From Cronobacter muytjensii ATCC 51329 (GTDB taxonomy: Bacteria; Pseudomonadota; Gammaproteobacteria; Enterobacterales; Enterobacteriaceae): 64,000 nucleotides of DNA. The position numbers and the translations under genes are program-made. Under the pieces are notes generated by a model. The model was not told where the DNA came from. It worked only from the letters and a program-made list of their open reading frames with translations, and made no database searches. How positions within the stretch are numbered: the stretch's first letter is position 1; each line of letters opens with the position of its first letter. Shown piece by piece: positions 1 through 7,323 of the stretch. The stretch lies in the NCBI RefSeq assembly GCF_001277195.1, contig NZ_CP012268.1, forward strand, positions 3,596,001 through 3,660,000, given 5' to 3'.

Positions 1-374
1 CTTTCCGGCACGCAGTCGGGACGGGTGCCGACGCACAGCCCGACGATATCCGCCTGGCTTATCGCCTGCTGATACATCTCCCGCAGTACGTTAACCTCGG
101 CGAACGTGCTGGTATAGGCCTGAAAATAAGCGAGATAGCGGCGCGCGCGATCCACCCGCACGGCCTGCTGAGCCAGCTGTTGGGCAATAGAGAGATGCTG
201 CTGGGTTTCATCGGCGAACGAGGCGACATTGCAGAAGGTGCAGCCGCCGCGCCCGAGCGTACCGTCGCGGTTAGGACAACTGAAGCCGCCATGCAAAGAG
301 AGTTTATGAACTTTTTGGCCGTAACGACGCGTCAGGTTGCCGCCAAACATATTGACTAATTTTTGTAACTGCAT
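1..374 (-). CDS. yhcC: YhcC, TIGR01212-family radical SAM protein (N-terminal part only)
   Basis: The first 124 codons of a minus-strand gene are present; the rest lies beyond the window's left edge. Translation from the ATG at 374 is open throughout. It shows the cysteine cluster CPNRDGTLGRGGCTFC (about residues 33-48), which in this family provides the ligands of the radical-SAM 4Fe-4S cluster, followed by FADETQQHLSIAQQ and VGTRPDCVPE, both familiar from E. coli YhcC. The biochemical substrate of YhcC is not established as far as I know. It is divergent from gltB, as in E. coli. Confidence 0.93.
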   Translation of the reverse strand, partial: MQLQKLVNMFGGNLTRRYGQKVHKLSLHGGFSCPNRDGTLGRGGCTFCNVASFADETQQHLSIAQQLAQQAVRVDRARRYLAYFQAYTSTFAEVNVLREMYQQAISQADIVGLCVGTRPDCVPE

Positions 375-668
375 AATCTGAAAAGCCGCCCAGCGAAAGG
401 GCGTCAGCCTGCCATTTTTATATCTTTCCGGCGATGACATGGATCAAGCGCCTCGCCCTGCCTTTATCTGTTGAATAACCATTCAACATAACCGACGATT
501 TAGTCACCTAAATGCTAATTACTTTTCCTTATGATCGCGGCGATTATTTAAGGATTATGACGGACCGTAAAAAACAGAGCGTTTATGCGGCTCGCGGGCA
601 TTCAGCAACAGATCGTGCTGCTTTAAAACGCAATAACAGCGTGCTATCCACATATAGCCGCTTTCTTA

Positions 669-686
669 TAGTGAGTCAGATCACAC
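669..686. promoter_or_regulatory. Candidate CRP binding site upstream of gltB
   Basis: The bases AGTGA-N6-TCACA match the CRP consensus TGTGA-N6-TCACA at 9 of 10 fixed positions. The site lies about 370 bases before the preferred gltB start and 295 bases from the yhcC start, so it could serve either gene. CRP control is known for E. coli gltBDF. Confidence 0.5.
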
Positions 687-848
687 ATCAACGCCGCTTA
701 TCACCCGGAAAAGGCAATGTAAAAAAGGTTAAATGTATTTGTTTTTCAAAGCGATAAGTTCGCTTTAGCACAGTTTTGAATAAATAAGAATGACATTTGA
801 CCTGTGTGCGGATTCCCGATAAGTTGGAAATTCGCTGGAAGCTTTCTC

Positions 849-867
849 GATGAGCGTTCTGCTCATC
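849..867 (+). promoter_or_regulatory. Leader hairpin upstream of gltB
   Basis: GATGAGC (849-855) and GCTCATC (861-867) form a perfect 7-bp stem with a 5-base loop. No U-run follows, so it does not look like a plain intrinsic terminator. Its role, if any, is unknown. Confidence 0.4.
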
Positions 868-1058
868 ATATTTATGCAGTAAATGAGATTCCCTCTTAAG
901 TAAGTCCTCAACGACGATGTACCGATGAAAAAGGATATCTGGAGGGCGACACGCAAGGTATGCGAATGACGCGCAATACCCTGTCGCCACACCCTTTTTG
1001 CGCCCGCGCGCCATCGGTACAGGAGGGAGTCCCGCAGAGCCTGGGGAGGTTCACTGAT

Positions 1059-4000
1059 ATGTTGTACGATAAATCCCTTGAGAGGGATAACTGTGGTTTC
1101 GGCCTGATCGCCCACATAGAAGGCGAACCTAGCCACAAGGTAGTGCGTACCGCGATCCATGCGCTGGCGCGCATGCAACACCGCGGCGCTATTCTCGCCG
1201 ATGGTAAAACCGGCGACGGTTGCGGCCTGCTGCTGCAAAAACCGGATCGCTTTTTCCGCATGGTCGCCGAGGAGCTCGGCTGGCGTTTAGCCAAGAATTA
1301 TGCCGTTGGTATGCTGTTCCTGAATCAGGATCCTGAGAAAGCCAGCGCCGCGCGCCGTATCGTGGAAGAAGAGTTACAGCGGGAAACCCTCTCTATTGTG
1401 GGCTGGCGCGTCGTGCCGACCAACGAAGGCGTGCTGGGTGAAATTGCGCTTTCTTCCATGCCGCGCATTGAACAGATTTTTGTGAACGCCCCGGCAGGCT
1501 GGCGTCCACGCGATATGGAGCGCCGCCTTTTTATCGCTCGCCGTCGCATTGAAAAACGTCTGGTTGATGATAAAGAGTTCTACGTCTGTAGCCTCTCGAA
1601 TCTGGTGAACATCTATAAAGGTCTCTGTATGCCGGCGGATCTGCCGCGCTTCTACCTGGACCTGGCGGATCTGCGTCTGGAGTCGGCCATCTGCCTGTTC
1701 CACCAGCGCTTCTCCACCAACACCGTGCCGCGCTGGCCGCTGGCGCAACCGTTCCGCTATCTGGCGCATAACGGTGAAATCAACACCATCACGGGCAACC
1801 GCCAGTGGGCGCGCGCGCGTACTTATAAATTCCAGACCCCGCTTATTCCTGATTTGCACGACGCCGCGCCGTTTGTTAACGAAACCGGCTCCGACTCCAG
1901 CTCCATGGATAACATGCTTGAACTGCTGCTGGCGGGCGGGATGGATATCGTGCGCGCCATGCGTCTGCTGGTGCCGCCGGCCTGGCAAAACAACCCGGAT
2001 ATGGACCCGGAGCTGCGTGCGTTCTTCGACTTTAACTCTATGCACATGGAGCCGTGGGATGGCCCGGCGGGCATCGTGATGTCCGATGGCCGTTTCGCCG
2101 CCTGTAACCTCGACCGCAACGGCCTGCGCCCGGCGCGCTATGTGATCACCAAAGACAAGCTCATCACCTGCGCCTCTGAAGTGGGCATCTGGGATTACCA
2201 GCCTGACGAAGTGGTGGAAAAAGGCCGCGTCGGGCCGGGCGAGCTGATGGTTATCGACACCCGCGGCGGGCGCATTCTGCACTCGGCGGAAACGGACAAC
2301 GATTTGAAAAGCCGCCATCCGTATAAAGAATGGATGGAGAAAAACGTCCGCCGTCTGGTGCCGTTTGAAGATCTGCCTGACGATCAGGTGGGTCAGCGTG
2401 AGATGGACGACGCGCTGCTGGAAAGCTATCAGAAACAGTTCTTCTACAGTAATGAAGAGCTGGACGCCGTCATCCGCGTGCTGGGCGAAAACGGCCAGGA
2501 AGCCGTAGGCTCGATGGGCGACGATACGCCGTTCGCCGTGCTCTCCAGCCAGCCGCGCATTATCTATGACTACTTCCGCCAGCAGTTCGCGCAGGTGACT
2601 AACCCGCCTATCGATCCGCTGCGCGAAGCGCACGTGATGTCGCTTGCCACCAGCATTGGCCGCGAGATGAATGTCTTCTGCGAAGCCGAAGGTCAGGCGC
2701 ATCGTCTGAGCTTTAAATCACCGATCCTGCTTTACTCTGACTTTAAACAGCTCACCACGCTTGAAGAAGAGCACTATCGCGCGGATACGCTCGATATCAC
2801 CTTCGAACCGGCGCAGACGACGCTCGAAGAGACCGTCAAAGCGCTGTGCGATAAAGCGGAACAGATGGTACGCAATGGCACTGTGCTGCTGGTGCTGTCG
2901 GATCGTAATATCGCCAAAGACCGTCTGCCGGTTCCGGCGCCGATGGCCGTCGGCGCTATCCAGACGCGTCTGGTGGAACAGAGCCTGCGTTGCGACGCCA
3001 ACATCATTGTGGAAACCGCCAGCGCCCGCGACCCGCACCACTTCGCCGTACTGCTCGGCTTCGGCGCGACCGCCATCTATCCGTACCTCGCCTACGAAAC
3101 GCTGGCGAAACTGGTCGATACCGGCGCTATCGAAAAAGATTACCGCAGCGTGATGCTGAACTACCGCAACGGCATCAACAAAGGGCTGTACAAGATCATG
3201 TCCAAAATGGGCATTTCGACCATTGCCTCGTACCGCTGCTCCAAACTGTTTGAAGCCGTCGGTCTGCATCGTGATGTCTCTGAGCTCTGCTTCCAGGGCG
3301 TGGTCAGCCGCATCGGCGGCGCGGGCTTTGCGGATTTCGAGCAGGATCTGCAAAACCTGTCAAAACGCGCCTGGCTTGCGCGTAAGCCGCTTACCCAGGG
3401 CGGGCTGCTGAAATATGTGCACGGCGGCGAATACCACGCCTATAACCCGGACGTGGTGCGCACGCTGCAACAGGCGGTGCAGAGCGGCGAGTACAGTGAT
3501 TATCAGCAATATGCCGCGCTGGTGAACGAACGCCCGGCGGCAACGCTGCGCGATCTGCTGGCGCTGAACCCGCAGGGCGAAGCCGTTCGCGTGGAGGATG
3601 TCGAACCGGCAAGCGAGCTGTTTAAACGTTTTGACACCGCAGCGATGTCTATCGGCGCGCTGAGCCCCGAAGCGCATGAGTCGCTGGCGGAGGCGATGAA
3701 CAGCCTCGGCGGCTTCTCTAACTCCGGCGAAGGCGGCGAAGACCCGGCACGCTACGGCACCAACAAAGTGTCGCGCATCAAACAGGTGGCTTCCGGGCGC
3801 TTCGGCGTGACGCCAGCGTATCTGGTCAACGCCGATGTGATTCAGATTAAAGTGGCGCAGGGCGCAAAACCTGGCGAAGGCGGTCAGTTGCCTGGCGATA
3901 AAGTGACGCCGTACATCGCTAAACTGCGTTACTCGGTGCCGGGCGTGACGCTTATCTCCCCACCGCCGCACCATGACATCTACTCGATTGAAGATCTGGC

Positions 4001-5519
4001 GCAGCTGATTTTCGACTTAAAACAGGTCAACCCGAAGGCGATGATCTCCGTGAAGCTGGTCTCCGAGCCGGGCGTTGGCACCATCGCGACCGGCGTGGCG
4101 AAGGCCTATGCGGATCTCATTACCATTGCCGGTTATGACGGCGGCACGGGCGCCAGCCCGCTCTCTTCCGTGAAATATGCGGGTTGTCCGTGGGAGCTCG
4201 GCCTGGTGGAAACCCAGCAGGCGCTGGTGGCGAACGGTCTGCGTCATAAGATTCGTCTCCAGGTGGACGGTGGTCTCAAAACCGGCCTCGATATCATTAA
4301 AGCAGCCATCCTCGGCGCGGAAAGCTTCGGTTTCGGCACCGGCCCGATGGTGGCGCTCGGCTGTAAATACCTGCGTATTTGCCACCTGAACAACTGCGCC
4401 ACCGGCGTCGCGACCCAGGATGACAAACTGCGTAAAAACCACTATCACGGCCTGCCGTTCAAAGTGACCAACTACTTTGAATTTATTGCCCGTGAAACGC
4501 GCGAACTCATGGCGCAGCTTGGCGTGACGCGCCTCGTGGATCTGATTGGCCGCACCGACCTGCTGAAAGAGCTGGAAGGCTTTACGGCGAAGCAGCAGAA
4601 GCTGGATCTGGCGAAACTGCTGGAAACCGCCGAGCCGCATCCAGGCAAAGCGGTCTACTGCACCGAGAGTAATCCGCCGTTTGATAAAGGCGACCTGAAC
4701 GCGCAACTGCTGGCGCAGGCGAAACCGTATGTGGAAAGTCGCCAGAGCAAAACGTTCTGGTTTGATATTCGCAATACTGACCGCTCTGTAGGCGCGCTGC
4801 TGTCGGGGTATATCGCGCAGTCGCACGGCGATCAGGGCCTCGCGTCCGACCCGATTAAAGCGTATTTCACCGGCACCGCAGGTCAGAGCTTCGGCGTCTG
4901 GAACGCAGGCGGCGTGGAGCTGCACCTGACCGGCGATGCCAACGACTACGTCGGTAAAGGCATGGCGGGCGGTCTGCTCGCGATTCGTCCGCCGGTAGGG
5001 TCGTCGTTCAAAAGCTATGAAGCGAGCATAATTGGCAATACCTGCCTGTATGGCGCGACGGGTGGCCGTCTTTACGCCGCAGGCCGCGCGGGCGAGCGCT
5101 TCGCGGTGCGTAACTCCGGCGCTATTACGGTCGTGGAAGGCATCGGCGATAACGGTTGTGAATACATGACCGGCGGCATTGTCTGCATTCTTGGCAAAAC
5201 CGGCGTCAACTTTGGCGCGGGCATGACGGGCGGTTTCGCCTATGTCCTGGATGAAGATGGTGAATTCCGCAAGCGCGTGAACCCGGAGCTGGTAGAAGTG
5301 CTGAATGTAGACGATCTCGCGATTCACGAAGAACATCTGCGCGGGCTTATCACCGAGCATGTTCAGCAGACCGGTTCGCATCGCGGCGAAGAGATTCTGG
5401 CAAACTGGCCGGCGTTCTCCTCGAAGTTCGCGCTCGTTAAACCGAAGTCCAGTGATGTCAAAGCATTGTTGGGTCACCGTAGTCGTTCCGCAGCCGAGCT
5501 GCGGGTGCAGGCGCAGTAA
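1059..5519 (+). CDS. gltB: Glutamate synthase (NADPH), large subunit
   Basis: The alpha subunit of GOGAT hydrolyses glutamine and channels the ammonia to 2-oxoglutarate to make glutamate in the cytosol. From the ATG at 1059 the protein has 1486 residues, the length of E. coli GltB. A strong ribosome site (GGGGAGGT, 1043-1050) sits 8 bases before it. That start leaves an 11-residue propeptide before the catalytic Cys12 (DNCGFGL), the glutaminase nucleophile. Cys1102, Cys1108 and Cys1113 (CKYLRICHLNNC) are the 3Fe-4S ligands. The C-terminal glycine-rich beta-helix domain is complete. In-frame ATGs at 960 and 966 would add 33 or 31 residues; the weaker ribosome sites there argue against them. 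It is followed after 13 bases by gltD. Confidence 0.98.
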   Translation: MLYDKSLERDNCGFGLIAHIEGEPSHKVVRTAIHALARMQHRGAILADGKTGDGCGLLLQKPDRFFRMVAEELGWRLAKNYAVGMLFLNQDPEKASAARRIVEEELQRETLSIVGWRVVPTNEGVLGEIALSSMPRIEQIFVNAPAGWRPRDMERRLFIARRRIEKRLVDDKEFYVCSLSNLVNIYKGLCMPADLPRFYLDLADLRLESAICLFHQRFSTNTVPRWPLAQPFRYLAHNGEINTITGNRQWARARTYKFQTPLIPDLHDAAPFVNETGSDSSSMDNMLELLLAGGMDIVRAMRLLVPPAWQNNPDMDPELRAFFDFNSMHMEPWDGPAGIVMSDGRFAACNLDRNGLRPARYVITKDKLITCASEVGIWDYQPDEVVEKGRVGPGELMVIDTRGGRILHSAETDNDLKSRHPYKEWMEKNVRRLVPFEDLPDDQVGQREMDDALLESYQKQFFYSNEELDAVIRVLGENGQEAVGSMGDDTPFAVLSSQPRIIYDYFRQQFAQVTNPPIDPLREAHVMSLATSIGREMNVFCEAEGQAHRLSFKSPILLYSDFKQLTTLEEEHYRADTLDITFEPAQTTLEETVKALCDKAEQMVRNGTVLLVLSDRNIAKDRLPVPAPMAVGAIQTRLVEQSLRCDANIIVETASARDPHHFAVLLGFGATAIYPYLAYETLAKLVDTGAIEKDYRSVMLNYRNGINKGLYKIMSKMGISTIASYRCSKLFEAVGLHRDVSELCFQGVVSRIGGAGFADFEQDLQNLSKRAWLARKPLTQGGLLKYVHGGEYHAYNPDVVRTLQQAVQSGEYSDYQQYAALVNERPAATLRDLLALNPQGEAVRVEDVEPASELFKRFDTAAMSIGALSPEAHESLAEAMNSLGGFSNSGEGGEDPARYGTNKVSRIKQVASGRFGVTPAYLVNADVIQIKVAQGAKPGEGGQLPGDKVTPYIAKLRYSVPGVTLISPPPHHDIYSIEDLAQLIFDLKQVNPKAMISVKLVSEPGVGTIATGVAKAYADLITIAGYDGGTGASPLSSVKYAGCPWELGLVETQQALVANGLRHKIRLQVDGGLKTGLDIIKAAILGAESFGFGTGPMVALGCKYLRICHLNNCATGVATQDDKLRKNHYHGLPFKVTNYFEFIARETRELMAQLGVTRLVDLIGRTDLLKELEGFTAKQQKLDLAKLLETAEPHPGKAVYCTESNPPFDKGDLNAQLLAQAKPYVESRQSKTFWFDIRNTDRSVGALLSGYIAQSHGDQGLASDPIKAYFTGTAGQSFGVWNAGGVELHLTGDANDYVGKGMAGGLLAIRPPVGSSFKSYEASIIGNTCLYGATGGRLYAAGRAGERFAVRNSGAITVVEGIGDNGCEYMTGGIVCILGKTGVNFGAGMTGGFAYVLDEDGEFRKRVNPELVEVLNVDDLAIHEEHLRGLITEHVQQTGSHRGEEILANWPAFSSKFALVKPKSSDVKALLGHRSRSAAELRVQAQ

Positions 5520-5532
5520 GAGGTCACGATTG

Positions 5533-6951
5533 ATGAGTCAGAACGTTTACCAATTTATCGACTTACAGCGCGTTGATCCGCCAAAAAAGCCGCTTAAGAT
5601 CCGTAAAATTGAGTTTGTGGAAATTTATGAGCCCTTCTCAGAAGGCCAGGCCAAAGCACAGGCAGACCGCTGCCTGTCGTGCGGCAACCCTTACTGTGAA
5701 TGGAAATGTCCGGTCCATAACTATATCCCCAACTGGCTGAAGCTTGCCAACGAGGGGCGCATTTTCGAAGCCGCCGAGCTTTCTCACCAGACCAACACGC
5801 TGCCGGAAGTCTGCGGTCGCGTCTGCCCGCAGGACAGGCTGTGCGAAGGCTCCTGCACGCTGAATGATGAATTCGGCGCAGTGACCATCGGCAATATTGA
5901 GCGCTATATCAACGATAAGGCGTTCGAAATGGGCTGGCGGCCCGATCTCTCCGGCGTGAAACCGACCGGCAAACGCGTTGCGATCATCGGCGCGGGCCCG
6001 GCGGGCCTCGCGTGCGCCGATGTGCTGACGCGCAACGGCGTGAAAGCCGTCGTATTCGATCGCAACCCGGAAATCGGCGGCCTGCTGACCTTCGGCATTC
6101 CCGCGTTCAAGCTGGAAAAAGAGGTGATGACCCGCCGCCGCGAAATTTTTACCGGCATGGGCATTGAGTTCCAGCTCAACACTGAAGTGGGCCGCGACAT
6201 TCAGATGGACGCGCTGCTACAGGAGTATGACGCGGTGTTCCTCGGCGTCGGCACCTATCAGTCGATGCGCGGCGGGCTTGAGAACGAAGACGCGCCGGGC
6301 GTGTATGAAGCGCTGCCGTTCCTCATCGCCAACACCCGTCAGATTATGGGCTTTGAGGAAGACGCGCAGCAGCCTTTCATCAGCATGGAAGGCAAGCGCG
6401 TAGTGGTACTGGGCGGTGGCGATACCGCGATGGACTGCGTGCGTACCTCGGTGCGCCAGGGCGCGACCCACGTTATCTGCGCGTACCGTCGTGATGAAGA
6501 GAACATGCCGGGCTCGCGTCGTGAAGTGAAAAACGCGCGTGAAGAAGGCGTGGAGTTCCAGTTCAACGTGCAGCCGCTCGGCGTTGAGATCAACGCTAAT
6601 GGCAAAGTATGCGGCGTGAAGATGGCGCGCACGCAGATGGGCGAACCGGATGAGAAAGGCCGTCGTCGCGCGGAAATCGTGCCGGGCTCTGAACATGTAC
6701 TGCCCGCTGATGCCGTGGTCATGGCGTTCGGTTTCCGTCCGCATAGCATGGAGTGGCTGGCGCAGCACAGCGTTGAGCTTGATTCACAGGGCCGGGTGAT
6801 TGCGCCGGAAGGCAACGACAATGCCTTCCAGACCAGCAACCCGAAAATCTTTGCTGGCGGCGATATCGTGCGCGGCTCGGATCTGGTGGTGACGGCTATC
6901 GCTGAGGGACGTAAAGCGGCGGACGGCATCATGAACTATCTCGAGGTCTGA
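5533..6951 (+). CDS. gltD: Glutamate synthase (NADPH), small subunit
   Basis: The beta subunit takes electrons from NADPH through FAD and passes them by iron-sulfur clusters to GltB. It has 472 residues, as in E. coli. The N-terminal half carries two cysteine clusters, Cys47/50/55/59 (CLSCGNPYCEWKC) and a second group in VCGRVCPQDRLCEGSC, which hold 4Fe-4S centres. The dinucleotide-binding signature GAGPAG follows in KRVAIIGAGPAGLAC, and a second Rossmann motif in VVVLGGGDTAMD. The ATG at 5533 lies 13 bases after the gltB stop, so the two are co-transcribed. A good intrinsic terminator follows, and no gltF is present where E. coli has one. Confidence 0.98.
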   Translation: MSQNVYQFIDLQRVDPPKKPLKIRKIEFVEIYEPFSEGQAKAQADRCLSCGNPYCEWKCPVHNYIPNWLKLANEGRIFEAAELSHQTNTLPEVCGRVCPQDRLCEGSCTLNDEFGAVTIGNIERYINDKAFEMGWRPDLSGVKPTGKRVAIIGAGPAGLACADVLTRNGVKAVVFDRNPEIGGLLTFGIPAFKLEKEVMTRRREIFTGMGIEFQLNTEVGRDIQMDALLQEYDAVFLGVGTYQSMRGGLENEDAPGVYEALPFLIANTRQIMGFEEDAQQPFISMEGKRVVVLGGGDTAMDCVRTSVRQGATHVICAYRRDEENMPGSRREVKNAREEGVEFQFNVQPLGVEINANGKVCGVKMARTQMGEPDEKGRRRAEIVPGSEHVLPADAVVMAFGFRPHSMEWLAQHSVELDSQGRVIAPEGNDNAFQTSNPKIFAGGDIVRGSDLVVTAIAEGRKAADGIMNYLEV

Positions 6952-6973
6952 GCCTCGCCGTTCACACGCTCTC

Positions 6974-7001
6974 AAAGGGAAGCCTCGCGCTTCCCTTTTT
7001 T
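6974..7001 (+). terminator. Intrinsic terminator of gltBD
   Basis: AAAGGGAAGC (6974-6983) pairs perfectly with GCTTCCCTTT (6989-6998) around a 5-base loop, and a run of T follows. Confidence 0.9.
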
Positions 7002-7143
7002 ATTTCCACTATTAATAAATCAATCTTTTTTTGTTTCCGAAAAGAGACTATTCACCAGACAAAATATTTCTCTCATCGTACTATTTTTCACTCTTTACCG
7101 GATAACCTTTATTTTAGCCGCTTTGCCGCTCCCCTGACCTGAC

Positions 7144-7176
7144 GCCGTTCATTTACAGAATCAATAAATAAACGGC
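7144..7176. repeat. Imperfect inverted repeat upstream of the autotransporter
   Basis: GCCGTTCATTTA (7144-7155) and TAAATAAACGGC (7165-7176) are complementary at 11 of 12 positions, with a 9-base spacer. It could be a regulator site or an RNA hairpin; no T-run follows. Confidence 0.4.
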
Positions 7177-7323
7177 CTGCCTGAAATCAGACTGCTAAAT
7201 ACATTCATATTTTATATTTATAAATTCTGCATCTTTTCGGAAGGCATGTTATTTACGTGAGCAATGAAATAATCTGCGGCGACGCCGACTCTTATTCAAC
7301 ACATTATTATATTGGACGTAATT

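Larger units (their letters stand above)
375..1058. other. yhcC-gltB intergenic region and long gltB leader
   Basis: This stretch of 684 bases separates the divergent yhcC and gltB starts. Its first part is AT-rich; the part from about 785 on looks like a structured leader. It holds a CRP-like palindrome (669-686), a TTGACC hexamer at 797-802 that could be a -35 element without a convincing -10 partner, a 7-bp hairpin (849-867), a 14-codon open frame at 925-969, and two in-frame upstream ATGs for gltB (960 and 966). E. coli gltBDF is known to be controlled by Lrp, IHF, CRP and ArgR; I could not place Lrp or IHF sites with confidence. Confidence 0.7.
6952..7323. other. Intergenic region between gltD and the autotransporter gene
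   Basis: These 372 bases contain the gltD terminator (6974-7001) and then AT-rich DNA with several TATA-like hexamers between 7205 and 7230, so the autotransporter probably has its own promoter. An imperfect 12-bp inverted repeat lies at 7144-7155/7165-7176. No coding frame is convincing. Confidence 0.6.

Noticed and set aside
512..757. 81-codon frame upstream of gltB
   Set aside because: No ribosome site, no recognisable domain, and it covers the regulatory region.
797..825. Complete sigma-70 promoter at TTGACC before gltB
   Set aside because: The -35-like hexamer is good but no acceptable -10 is found at 16-18 bases.
1374..5477. Long minus-strand open frames (442 and 486 codons) inside gltB
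   Set aside because: They mirror the third-position GC bias of gltB, have no family signature and lie wholly inside a certain gene.
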